Shown here: piece after piece, positions 44,801 through 56,632 of the stretch
Numbering within the stretch: the stretch's first letter is position 1
Layout of the letters: each line of letters starts with the position of its first letter
Assembly (NCBI RefSeq): GCF_003369915.1
Contig: NC_046675.1
Location: 10,416,001-10,480,000 of the forward strand
DNA length: 64,000 nt
Direction of reading: 5' to 3'
From: Drosophila miranda
Lineage: Eukaryota > Arthropoda > Insecta > Diptera > Drosophilidae
Translations under genes and position numbers: made by a program
Notes under the pieces: generated by a model
Told to the model about the DNA's origin: nothing
What the model saw: only the letters and a program-made list of their open reading frames with translations
The model's database searches: none

Positions 44801-47800
44801 TCCTGTACTAAAAGTCACATATAGCGAAGAAAATAAAAACAAAAGTGCACTCAGTGTGGTTATTTGGTTTATTTATATTTGTAAGAGGTTCGAAGAGGAG
44901 GAAAGAAGGAAAGGCAGTCCTCCCATCTTGGCTCCGATATTGCAAGTTCCCTGAGTTGCTTCCCACTGTGCGCTGCAGTTTTCAAAAATGAACAGCCAAG
45001 TGCCAGAATGCATCTCGATCCGATATCTTCTTCGAAAATTGCATCTGTGTAATTGTGAGAAAAAACAGTTGGCTAAAAGGCTGTCATTGAGACTCTGCGG
45101 CTAAATTGACACACATGACTTGCAAAGTGGCGGTGGCATCTCGGAATGGGACAGGGATTTGTGTGTCGTGTCTGAGTGCTGCTGTCAAGGCCACGCCGTG
45201 TTCTTGGGAGGTTCTTGAATAACCACAATTACACAATTAAGTGCGAGTGGGACTGCGACTACGAGTGTGAGGGTCTTGAGCAGTTTTGCTGGCTGTATCA
45301 CTGCCTGTAGCCTGCTGGCTAACCAAGCGTGGCCCTAACCTTTTGGCCGTAGCCAACGAAACTTCGTCGCAACGAACTTAAATTAAATTTCACTTGTGCG
45401 GCAACACTATGAGCTGATGTGATGTGATGCCCGAACTAATTGCAGCTAATTGAAATGCACGCCTGCGACTCTTTCGAAATTGTTGTTGAAGTGACTGTGA
45501 CTCAAGTGAAGTGACAGGCTCCGTGCCGGAGGCAAAGTCAAACGGTTTCAAGTGCAAAGTGCGTGAAAAATCGAATCATTGTGGCTCTGCTCCTCCAGCT
45601 CCAGGTGCGTTCGATCGCTTTAACCAAATATTTATGCAAACGCCAAATGTGCCACAGGAAGAACGCAATGTCACGTCAACATTCGCATCAAATGTGCCAT
45701 GAAAAATAAAAACAAACTCAAACTCAAACAAAAGCCTCATTACATGTCCGTTACTGCGTACCCACTCTCAGATACAGATACAGCGACTGGCACACACACA
45801 GATAAAGATGGGGGTTCGGATAAGGAGAACGGCCTAAATGGATCGTCAGGGCAACACGGGATGTAGGTACATATGTACACACTATATAGACTTTGCAATA
45901 CCCAAAGGTATCGGCTATCTCAATGTCACTTGTCACAGCCCAACAACGAAATCTGCATAAAATCTAATCGTATAAATTTGTTTCGAATGAGAATTTCACT
46001 CAGCACACGCCCCTGTTGGAGCTGTGACTGTGTCCGTTGGCCGTTTTGCGATTCTCAGACCGTTCATTTGGCCAATTCATCAAACATTGCTTTTACGACT
46101 TTGAGGTGCTTGTCGACTAGACTACTCGTACAACCCAAATCCATTAGGGTTTAACGCAAGATAATAAAACTGTACATCTATTCATAGACAATTCTTTCGG
46201 CATTAAGACTAACTCAATAGGTTTGTGGATGTTGGGGAATTTAGTAAAATGTTGGTGAGGAGGTGAGTGTTGATTGACGTCTCTTCTAATAAGATAATTT
46301 ACTTTGTGAAAGAGTATTAGTTCGCTTATGGAATGGGGAATTTTTACATTCAAAGTCTTTTCCGTAATATTTAATTTTCTCATCTATTATCTTTTGAATA
46401 TTCAAAAGAAAATGAAACTTGCCAGTTGATGAGCGGTGAAGGCTGAGCGATGTCTCGCTTAGAATAACTTATGTTTCTGCTGGAACATAAACACAAAGTT
46501 TATGGCCCATTATAACTAATTAACACACCAGTGTTTCCCAACAGAAACGCAGCAGCCCAACGACAAAGTAACGAAATTTGTGGCAGGAGCTCGTGAGGCA
46601 CTCGCAGAGCATTACCCGTTCGATATCCAAAAACGGGAAACTTTTCATTCTTCGAAAGATAATCCGAAACAATGCAAAACATTGATAAGCCATAAACCGA
46701 AATGGAGTCGAAATGCTGTACAAATTAGCAAATCGCTCACGTGCCTGTGACTTTTTCTGCTCGACAACACCCGAAATATTTCTACGAACGCAACTCGGAC
46801 GCGGACGCGGACGCGGACTCTGATTTTCTATTTTGGCGGTGGAGGTGGCGCTGGCCCAGCGGGCATAGCATTTCCGTATGCCTGGAGTCGAAGATTCTCG
46901 GCGTGTCCGGCGAAGTTTGCTGGCTAAGAACTCGTCACCATATGCTCGCTTCTTTTCATTAACAACTTGATCATGATTAGCATCGATAAGACCGAGAGCC
47001 TGCTTAGAATTCTGTGGGGCTCGCAAACCTGCTTGGCGTTCAAAAATGCCTTCGGCCAGGTCGCAGATATGTATACGGGTATGTATTTTTGGGTTTTCTA
47101 TTCTAAAGCTTTCATTGTGTGTAATACATTTGCATAAATATGCATGTACATATATCTATTGGTCCAACCGTAGATCGTTGTACAATTCAATCCCAGCCTG
47201 AGAACATATTCTCGGCGGCCCTTTTCGTTTGGGTTCGGACTCGGGGAAACCAGTTGGTCCGCTTTATAAACCATCAGGGCTATGAAAATCAGTCCAGGCT
47301 AGTGCGAGATTGAACTATGTTTACCAATAGTTATCTTTTGGCTGGGTAAATCATGTACATAAATCAACCTAGCAAATGTAAATAAATATTTTCCTGTCGA
47401 CACACGCCGATGTAGAAATTCTGGCACTAGCTTGGAGCATGATAGCAGAAGTATTTTAATAAATAACGATTTATTTATAGCTGATCGAATTGTCAAAAAT
47501 TCTTTTCGGTGCAGAACAAGTTTTGGCCAACACGAGACCGGCCACTGTGAGCTCACAGTGTATTAATACAACAAGTCGAAACCAGCGAAAATTAAATATA
47601 ATAGATTATATGTTTGTTCTCTTCAAAACTGTCATTTACATTTAACCTCTCGACCTTTACCTTTGATATGGGCAAGGTTTCAGTAGTCTATTAGTTCCTA
47701 AATTTCGGTTTGAAGTAACTCAGATTTGATATTTAAATTTTCACAGGTCATTACACATTATCTAGACAGTGGACTTGGACTTCCGCTTGGCAGACTTCCG

Positions 47801-50800
47801 CATAGATGTAACAGTAAACCAGTTCCAATGTATCTCTCCGGCCGATCGACCAGCCATATCAATTAAAATATGTAAATGAAACAAAGCCAAACAAAAAGGC
47901 CAATGTTGCGCGAAAAAAAGACAAACCCAAACTCCAAGCTAACCTCGAGTATGTTTCTGTCTCTGCGGCAGAAGAAACCGAAACCAAAGAAAGGAAATCT
48001 TTACGAAGCTTCAAATACCCTTGTATCCGAAAAATATTATGTTTTTTGATTACAATCCAATTGGGGAAAAAACTTGAATTAATTAAGCTTAAACGAACCT
48101 TCAGTCGAAGAACTTGTATGTTGGAAAATTTTTATATACTGATTTGATTCCAATGGTTCGAAATATTTCCTATATACACGTACAATCTTTTCAATCCCAG
48201 ATTTCATCCAGATAATTATGAACCTGACATGAACCTGACTATATCGCTTTCATGATAAGAATAAACATACATATGTATTAGATCCCGAACGATATCTTCT
48301 GTGCAGGCTATCGGCTGTACTCAATCGTGATACCTTCTGGGTAGGGTGCGAAAAAGTGAACTCCGAAATCGAGTTGCTGTCTCGGTTCGTCTTCAACTGG
48401 CTGATTGAATATCAGGAAATACAAAATGCTAAGCAGCCAAAAGCAAATTGTAACAGGGCCCAAAGCAAACGAGTTCTCGGCCCAAAGGCAGACGCTATTG
48501 ATAAGCGGGCTGAGTGACCAAAACTTGTTCGCATTCGGACCGTTGCACGACCCATGGCTGCCCGGTCTGCGGGAAAGCAGTGGGGCGATGGTACTGGGCC
48601 AGATAGCCCCATTGACTGATTATCGTTAATAATGCGATGCTGGCTACGACGCGGCGCAGCACTGCGACTGCGAATTCGAACTGGACGCTTGCTGGTTTTT
48701 GCCATTTGCATTGACATTGACTTTGACCGAGAAATTATAAATCGAAGCCAATGTGACGCATACTCGCACTCGTACGTGTGTTTCATATGCATACATGTCC
48801 ATGTAGTGCGTGTATACAGTAAGTCAAAGAAGTGTTTTACTTGTCAAACCAGAGGAAGCGATTTGATAACCAAAACAATTTCAAGGCTTGTCAGCGAATT
48901 AGGACAGATTTGGGAAAGATCCTCTGGATATACTAAAAAGAACAATGATTACATAAATCGGAGGATTTATCAACCAGGAGACACTCTGGAACTTTCGACT
49001 GTGCCACAGAATGGCCATCTGATTTCTTCCGAGCCATTCAGCACGTGTAAAAACGTTCACGCGTGAACGCGGCACTAAATCTTTAAGGTATTTTTGTGAA
49101 GAAACAGCTGTAATGGGCTCTACGCTCGGGCGGTACTGTAACCATGTAAAAACACTTATTCGACACACTGTATGCATGTACGTTTATGCGCTGGGACATC
49201 GGGCAGCGTCCAAACATTTTGTATGCATTGGGGAACCATTAAACATTGTTTATGTGTTGCTGTAGGGACTCGCTTGCAGCATTTGCATGCAACAAAGAAT
49301 TGCACTTCAAGTGTATTTATTTTGCTGTTTTACGAATTTATGGTTTTATGCACGCGGAATACATTGGATTGGGCAATTCTGGCGGCAATACATCTAGATG
49401 ATGGATGCCCGAAGCCGCAATTATTACGCTGGACACACTCGATTGGTCGCCACCCACCAGAGTCGACGATCGGCATTCGGCATTCGACATTCGGCGGCAG
49501 TCTGCTGGCGCAGCTCAGTCATTGGGTCAAAGCCAAAGAGCGCTCAAGTTCAAAAACCCAAAGCCGAAACCGAAAATTAGAAAAATTACCTAAGACTAGA
49601 TCAAAAAACGGCATTGACCGGCATGTCATGGCATTACCAAGGCATAAACACAATCAAAATAGAAAACTTTATAGCCATTAGCAAATGTTGGTTGGTTTAT
49701 TTGCAATTTTTAGCATAGCATAGGGTCAAAACTTCTGCCGCAGATAGCAGAGCCCCTCCGAGTCGGCCCGGCCCGCCACCGAACCGAACAGATCGGATCG
49801 GATCGTATCGGAGATCGGATCGAGCTAATGCGCCGACGCGCGTCTTCTCGTTTTGTTACTCGTATTGTCTTCTATTTCCTGGTTGGGTCCGGTCCGCTTC
49901 GTTTACGTTGATTTGGCATTATCATGAATTAATTGTTGCATATTATACTCAGCGACTTGACCTCAATAGGACAGTGTGTGTGCGACTGTATAATGTGCTT
50001 ATCGATACACAAACTATAGGTATTTCGGAAGCTACGTGAAGCCCAGCGCATACAAGGCGGAGGAAACTATTTGCAGAAAAACCAGCAAAATATTGCGAAT
50101 TTTTCATCATTTTTAAAATTAAAATGCATAATGAAGTACAACTGGAACTAGTGCAACCTCCCTGTAGACATCCTCAGAATTCTTGCTCGTGACGCAATGC
50201 TGGTGCATTATTTCATATGATTTATTTCATGTTACGTAACGTACATCAGTTTATTTGAAATTCGAAGACGTAGAAAGCCCGACTATTTGTTTCCCATTCT
50301 TAATCAGGCAATGCTCCCAAATGCAAATGCATAAAAATGTATTGTTGTGTTTGACATCACAAATTCATAAAAGCCTAACATTATAAGTGAGTTTCTCTAC
50401 CTACAGGATGTAATAAAAAGATAATAGGGTTCCGTTGCCACAGAAAAACGAGGACAAGCAGTCAACTCCAAAATATATCATCAAAAATTCGTTATTTTTA
50501 CGATTTTAGTAAATGAGCTGTTCGTTTTTTGCTCAATCTCAAACCTACGTTCCCAACAGCTTTCTGGGTTATAAGTCTCCCTAGGGGGCTCGACATGATG
50601 ACATATGTAAGTACTTATGCCCATATGATATTAGACTTTGCTAACTGACTAACTGCAACAACAAATACAGTCTTATCGCAAGAGCGAGGGATATACGTAC
50701 ATACATATATGCGTCAGCTCGGCTTTCCAGTTAGGCTGGGAGCAGCGCTGCGACAGAGATAATGGATTGTTATACTTTTCAGAACCAATTTTACTGCCTG

Positions 50801-51554
50801 GCTTGGCGCGCGTATTGGAAAACATCATTTTGTCATTAAATAGTGCCCGAGTTCTTCGACTGATAGCCGGTAGACGGTTACGAACACCTGTTTTGCGTTT
50901 TTTCTCTCATGCTATCTCTCTCTTCGCAGCAAGGTTAGCAAAGTCTAATGTCATAACACAATTACGATGTTTTGAGTGGTGTTTTCGTCCATGTTTATTT
51001 TGGTCTTTTTTCGAAAATAAAATTCGAATCAATACTATTGGCGTTTTTAGTACCGGTTCAAAGTGAGTTATTTTGACATTTTTGGCAAAACATTTGTAAT
51101 AAATTTACTAAGATTAATTAAATTTGGAAAAGTTTCAGGAAATATTGTGTGGCTTGAAGTATTTTTTAATAAACCATAAAAATGTTTAATATTGAAATAA
51201 TTAAATTTTAATATTTTGTAAAATATATTGTGTAATTTTTTGTTATAAAATTTCTCAAAGCCATGTGGTATATTCTTTATTAGCATGAAAACCCGATTGG
51301 TTTTAGCTATGTCCATCCATGTACCAATTTATTTTGTATAAAAAGAGATATCTTAGATTGAGTACTTCAAAAAATAAATTTTTTGTATTGCCAGTTTTCG
51401 GATAATTGTCCCACTGTGCGGTGGTCTGGCACCCGTGGCTGCCATATCTGGAGAAAATATTCATATGTAGCCAGGGAGACCATTTACGGTATAGTGGTAT
51501 ATAATGGTGTATTTTATCAATTTCATCAATCTATTAAATAAGAATTAATATCCT
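38836..51554. other. large gene-poor region (about 12.7 kb)
   Basis: No protein gene is supported. The first few kb probably include the 5' UTR intron of the desaturase. At 42386-42380 the minus strand has a strong GTAAGT donor after a GC-rich stretch (about 42390-42600) that could be its first non-coding exon. Other content: a (CTG)n stretch near 42100-42145, a GT run at 42258-42276, a GGACGC run at 46797-46818, a GGATCGGATCG-rich patch near 49790-49825, and AT-rich sequence at 43.5-44.8 and 51.0-51.4 kb. No tRNA or other RNA gene was recognised. Confidence 0.45.
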
Positions 51555-52374
51555 TGTCATTCACTTTCAAACAATTTCTATTCGGCGCGAACCATACCCA
51601 GTCGATAGTATCGATAGCCGTTTCTTGTGTTTTTACGTTTTTACACTTATCGAAAAACGTGCTACACTGTCCCGCAACATTAGCACGATATGAGCAACAT
51701 TCTGCATACCCTAGGGAAGAGGATATTATAGAATTGAGGAAATGTTTGTCATTTAAGATTCCAATATATGCAGACACTTGGCAGTCTCTGTTGAAAGATA
51801 TTTAAATGACCAGGAATCAGGATATATATATAGAGGAAACGAATCAAATGCATGAATAGGTCTAAACATGTCAATCTGAGAGGAAGTCATTACTAATGTT
51901 TCAACTAAGACTGAAAAACAGAATTTTAATGTTAGCTGAAATAGGGTATTAATATTTCAATACTCGTTGTGGATACCTGTTGGCCAGCAACAATGGCGTA
52001 ACATTAACACTTACGTTTTTGAGCTTTGACTTTATTTGTTTAAACCTTATTTCAGTTATTTATCACTAGCCAGCTAGCTAGTAATATCAAATCGAATATC
52101 AACACCGAGGAATTCCGATTCCAATCCTTCACGGTGAACGATTAACCCATTGTAGACCAAGGGAGTATTTTAAAAATCCACCGAAAATAATGAAAATTGA
52201 ATAATTTTAGCGCAGTTCAGCTGAAAGATATCTTGTTTTTTTTTTTGTAAGTAAAGCGGAAGGATAGTATGGGTCTACAATAAGAATTTGCAATCAGTAA
52301 TATTTTTGCGATATACCTCAAGTCGTAGAACTGTTTAAATAGGGGGGGCTTAAGTGGGCTAAGTTCGTTTTTTT
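51555..52374 (-). repeat. dispersed repeat, copy 2 (inverted relative to copy 1 at 11205-11866)
   Basis: The reverse complement of this segment aligns in order with 11205-11866. Shared blocks include AGCCCACTTAAG, a GAGGTATATCGCAAAAATATT block, GATATCTTTCAGCTGAACTG, ATTATTTTCGGTGG, ATGGGTTAATCGTTC, and CGGCTATCGATACTATCGAC followed by AGAAATTGTTTGAAAGTGAA. It is about 160 bp longer than copy 1. A plus-strand frame at 51554-51805 lies inside and has no ATG start. Its edge is about 100 bp upstream of the sud1/PIG-S start codon. Confidence 0.75.
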
Positions 52375-52471
52375 CGTATCTCTAGGGCTGCAGCTGCACA
52401 AGCCAATTTTTATATTTTTCTTGAAAAAACTTAAGAATTTCCTGAGTATTAAGGTATTTAGTAGTATAAAT

Positions 52472-54275
52472 ATGGAAACGACAAGCATCAGCACAGCTAA
52501 ACCCAAACGAAAAGATAAATCCGAAGGTAAGTGAAAGCATTTAAATCTGTCTAAGCGAAAACGCTGGGTGAGGTGCGAGGTGTGCCGGCACAAAGAGTCG
52601 TGTGAATATTTCTGATAACGCGTATGGTGTGGCTAGTATAGCGCGGCCTATTACAGTTTAAGGTATGCCCCGTGTCTGCCATGCTTAATGCAATACCATT
52701 CATTATGTTGCCCTTGCAGACGCACATGAGGAGAGGCAGAAGGAGGAGCAGAGGCCGGATCCCAGTGGCGAGCCACAGAGGAAGCTACTGCGTCTCGGCG
52801 AAACACTGGACAAACCTCTGGCCGCGCCGAAGTTACATCTAAATGCCGCCTATCAGCAAAAGGAGCTAACGCAGTGGCTACAGTCGACATGGGCGAAGGC
52901 GGACCAGACCGTCAAAGAGGAGAAAACCGGCGCACAAGTGTTTGGTGATCCCTTCCAGATCTGCCTGCTGCCAGGCCTGATGGCGGAGGGCACTAGCAAA
53001 GCGCTGGTGTCTGAAATTATTGACAAAGTTACATGGTCGCGTAAGCAGATGGACCTGTACGAGTTCTACCAAAGCACAGATCTGTCCAACATGCCCCGAT
53101 GCCGGCTGCTGACAAATTTCCTGCAAGTGTTGCGGAAACAAGTTCGACCCTGGCTGGAGAAGGTGACGAACTTGAAGCTGGACTACGTATCTGCCTCCTG
53201 CAGCATGTACACATGCGGCGACTATTTGCTGGTGCATGACGACCTGCTCAAGGACCGACAAATAGCCTTCATCTATTATCTGTCGCCCTGGGAAGGTGCG
53301 GAGGAGTGGAGCGAGTCGCAAGGCGGCAGTCTGGAGATCTTCTCCAGCGACGACCAGTGCTTTCCCCAGTTCCCAGTGCACCGCAAAATTGCCCCCAAAG
53401 ATAACCAGTTCGCATTCTTCAAAGTCGGATCGCGCTCCTTTCATCAGGTCGGCGAGGTGACCACATTCGACTACCCGCGTCTCACCATAAACGGCTGGTT
53501 TCACGGCGAAACTAACGAGGCGTTCGTGCCGGACTCCATGCGCGCCTTTCCCCGTCTGAGCTACCTTCAGCCGGATAGCTTGAATAAGCCCCCGTTAGGG
53601 CTTTTGCTCAATAATGTCTACCTGAAGACGGCCACGCGCCGCAGCATCCAAAAGCGTATAGAGGAGAAATCGGAAATCTGCCTTTACGAATTCTTCAAAC
53701 GCGAAAAGTTCGAGCTGGCTCGGGCGCAACTCTTAAGCGATGACGAGACGCTGGTCTGGCGGCGGCAGGGCCCGGCCAATGCGCACAACTACGAAGTCAT
53801 GGATCTGAGCACAGCCAGGGGAACCATCCAGGAGCTACTGCAGCTGTTCCGCAGCAACGCCATGTTCGACCTGCTACGTGACTTCACCGATCTGGACCTG
53901 AGTGGCGCCGATGCTGTGAGGCCCAAATGCAGCGTGGAGCTGCAGCGGTGGTCGCACGGGAACTACACTGTCCTAGGCGACGGCTTGGTGAGCGAGGAGA
54001 ATACCCTCGACCTGGTCTACTACCTGAATGCGGCGGAAGGAGCTGCAGTTATCACATACCTCTCACCCGACGGAGAGCTCCCCAATGAGAAGGAAGAGAC
54101 GGGCTCCGATGACGAAGAGGACGGTTCTGTTCTGCTCACCATATCGCCCGTGGACAACGCCCTGAATATTGTCTACCGCTGCGAGGGCACTACCAAGTTT
54201 ACCAAATACGTGTCGCGCAATACGCCCTTGGAGAAGGGACCCGTTTTTGTAATTTCCTGCAGTTACAAGGAGTAG
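52472..54275 (+). CDS. sud1: Sud1-type 2OG-Fe(II) prolyl hydroxylase (OGFOD1/Tpa1 family), 536 aa
   Basis: This enzyme family hydroxylates a proline of ribosomal protein S23 (RPS23/uS12) and affects translation fidelity and stress granules. Exon 1 (52472-52526) encodes METTSISTAKPKRKDKSE plus one base. A 193-bp intron (GTAAGT...TTGCAG) leads to exon 2 (52720-54275). The catalytic dioxygenase domain carries the iron ligands H191 and D193 (in LLVHDDLL) and H260 (in SFHQVGE), with the 2OG-binding arginine at about R272 (PRLTINGW). A second, non-catalytic double-stranded beta-helix domain follows, with FFKREKFELAR and WSHGNYTVLGD, as in yeast Tpa1 and human OGFOD1. An acidic loop (GSDDEEDGS) lies near the end. 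AATAAA follows 77 nt after the stop. The first exon appears to be shared with PIG-S downstream. Confidence 0.88.
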
Positions 54276-56354
54276 TAGTCAATGCTGCTCGCGCACAATC
54301 TTCTGGGACTATATACATTCGTAGCGGTCTAATGTACAGAACTAATTTACCGAATAAATGATGTAGAAAAACCTAAATAGCATTTCCGATTGTTTTGTGC
54401 ACGCGCATCGCCCGACCCCGCCTTGAGCGAAGCCACAACTACAATAATTCGTACTTTTGCTTCTGCTTGCCATTACAGATAAATATCGCATCGGTGCCAC
54501 GGTTGCCTTTATCGTAGTCATTATTGGGATTGGCGTACCGATGTGGTGGAAAACCACAACAGTCTACAGGTGAGTCACCGATGGATGCCTGCGGCACTTT
54601 CCACCTATCAATGAAATCAAATATCATTGCCTTCAGAGTCTCTTTGCCATCAAACGCCATACTGGGTCTGAGCGAGCAACCCATCAAAACGGCTGTGCAG
54701 GTGGCCATCTACACACAGGGCTCCAGTCGCGTCCAGCTGCTCATCAGCGAACTGCAAAGTGCATTTAGCGATAGCGGTAAGAGTGATGGGCATGCCCGTC
54801 AGTCATCCATTAGAGTGACTCTCAATGTTTTGTTTTGTTTCAGAAATATGGGCTGTGGAATTCAAGCATATGCCGCCACCGGCCAGAGCACATGAGGCGC
54901 ATACGCCTGCAGCATTGGAGAAACTGCTGCTGGAGGAGCACCCTCAGAGTGTGGGGGACTTTATGTTCATTGAGTGGCCCAATTTAGAAGAGGAAATATT
55001 GCTGACAACAGAACGCTCGGCTTTGATGCGCAGCGATACAAGTGAGTCTAGATGCTTCCGATGCACTCGAAGCCGATTATAAATATGTCTTTCAACTTTT
55101 ACAGCCGCCAACAAGCTGGCTCAGGTGCTGCACTCAAAGATCCTGCAGTCGTATCGCATCAATCAAATACTCAGCACAGACGATCGATTCGGGGCCAAGT
55201 CTGAGGCACCACAGCCAGCCTACGATGTCATTGTTTCAGTACTGAACCCAAAGCCGCGTCTAACCTATGCCCAGTGGAACGTTTCTATGGCTGTGAAGAG
55301 TATGATTGTGACTTTCAGGGCCGGCAGCGGACGTTAATTGCTTCATTTCTATTTGCAGCTTATGTGGAGCCTTGGCTGGCCCAGGTGTCGGACATATCTA
55401 ACTATACGGTGCGCTCGCAATGGAAGTATCGGGTGGCCATCGAAGCCGATCTCAAGCAGGTGCGCGACAAGACCAAGCTGGGTCGACACTATGCCCTGCT
55501 GGAGAAGGACCTGCCGCACCTGCTTACCTCCATATCGCAAAATCTGAGCGCCAGCACCACCGACAAGCCGGCCATCAATCTTGTGGTCTATATTCCGCCC
55601 TGCAAGACCGCGCCCCTGCACATCTACAACAGCAAGTACCAGCGGTTGACGCGAAACGGAGTGGATGCCTTCATATCTCCACCCTGGGGCGGCGTCATCA
55701 TTGCTAATCCCCCGGAGAGCGTGTGCCTGGCCTATGCCAATGACGAGCAGCCGTTACCCTACCACGTCAGCACCACGGACAACATGCAGGTGATGCTCGA
55801 TCAGCTGCACAAGTTGCTCGACATCAGCAGCGAGCTTCAGTTGGAGGGCGTCAAGACGGTAGACATCGAGCAGTTGGCCCCGCGTCGCTGGGAGTACGAG
55901 GCCTACCTCAGACGCAGCGCCATTCGCCACATTGCCACGGCCAGCAGAACGCTGCAGAGCCTCATTAACCTGCTGGGTACTCTTCGAATTACCAACATAA
56001 TTGGGTCATCCATAATCCAATCGTTTCCTCTCGCCCTCAGATCAAATCAGCTATATTGTGATAAACGACGAAGTGGCCGCAGCCATAACGAGCTCCTATG
56101 CCGACATTTTGGCCGCCAAGGTCGCTCTGCTGGAGCATCGACTGGACGACGCTTCCGCACTGGCTAAGCGCGCTTTTGTGGCCTCGGAGCGGGGCTTCTT
56201 CGACGCCAGCTTGCTGGCGCAGCTCTACTTTCCGGACGAGCAGAAGTACGCCATTTACATTCCACTCTTCCTGCCCGTTTTGGTGCCTGTGCTCAGTTCC
56301 TTTAACATGCTGCGCAAAGTGCTGCAAAACATTCGGAAAGAGAAGCAGCAGTAA
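52472..56354 (+). CDS. PIG-S: PIG-S, GPI transamidase complex subunit, 536 aa (first exon shared with sud1)
   Basis: PIG-S is an ER-membrane subunit of the complex that attaches GPI anchors to proteins. Specific exons: 54479-54569, 54637-54776, 54844-55041, 55105-55299, 55359-55976, 56041-56354, all with GT-AG introns and matching phase. The first begins DKYRIGATVAFIVVIIGIGV, the N-terminal membrane span, with PMWWKTTTVYR as in other PIG-S. The last ends with a second span (IYIPLFLPVLVPVLSSF) and NIRKEKQQ. The first specific exon has no start: an in-frame TAA lies upstream, and no ATG in the 54276-54478 spacer can reach it in phase. Exon 1 of sud1 (52472-52526) ends in the required phase and would give KPKRKDKSE|DKYRIGA. 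The model therefore splices over the whole sud1 body. The specific exons are very secure; the first-exon join is inference. Confidence 0.82.
54353..54358 (+). terminator. sud1 poly(A) signal
   Basis: AATAAA 77 nt downstream of the sud1 stop codon and about 120 nt before the first PIG-S-specific exon. Using it would end the sud1 mRNA inside the predicted PIG-S intron. Confidence 0.6.
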
Positions 56355-56397
56355 ACGAGCCGCGACGAATGGCTAATACTCCCAATTAAAACCAAAC

Positions 56398-56509
56398 TAT
56401 TCTTGATAACTTAATCTAATTCATCAAGGCTATGGATTCCATTTGGGATGTACTATTCTTGATAACTTAATCTAATTCATCAAGGCTATGGATTCCATTT
56501 GGGATGTAC
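56398..56509. repeat. perfect 56-bp tandem duplication
   Basis: The unit beginning TATTCTTGATAACTTAATCT and ending GGGATGTAC occurs at 56398-56453 and again at 56454-56509 with no mismatch. It covers the 3' end and stop codon of the minus-strand 48-codon ORF. Perfect identity suggests a recent event or an assembly artefact. Confidence 0.95.
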
Positions 56510-56632
56510 ACGGTACAGTTCATCGTCAAGCTCTTTGCGCTGACGCTTTTTGGGCGGATCCGACTGGCAGTTGGAATTCAAGCTGTAGACTACGACGCAC
56601 GCCACATAGGTCATCAAGAGCCGTTTCAGCAT
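56486..56632 (-). CDS. putative small single-pass membrane protein, 48 aa
   Basis: The ATG at 56632 opens a 48-codon frame ending TAG at 56486-56488. The product starts MLKRLLMTYVACVVVYSL, a basic residue pair and then a membrane span. A polar, charged tail with a basic patch (PPKKRQRKELDDELYRV) ends HPKWNP. In frame upstream there is no ATG, though the frame stays open to 56776. A spliced leader exon (donor AAAAG|GTGTCG near 56729, acceptor TTTTTAAG at 56668) is possible. Charge pattern and size resemble small inner-mitochondrial or ER proteins, but no family is recognised. It is convergent with PIG-S, their coding ends being 130 bp apart. Confidence 0.4.
   Translation of the reverse strand: MLKRLLMTYVACVVVYSLNSNCQSDPPKKRQRKELDDELYRVHPKWNP

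Noticed and set aside
51554-51805. 83-codon plus-strand frame
   Set aside because: Lies inside the dispersed repeat copy 2 and begins with TTG. The related copy 1 does not keep the same frame beyond about 20 codons.
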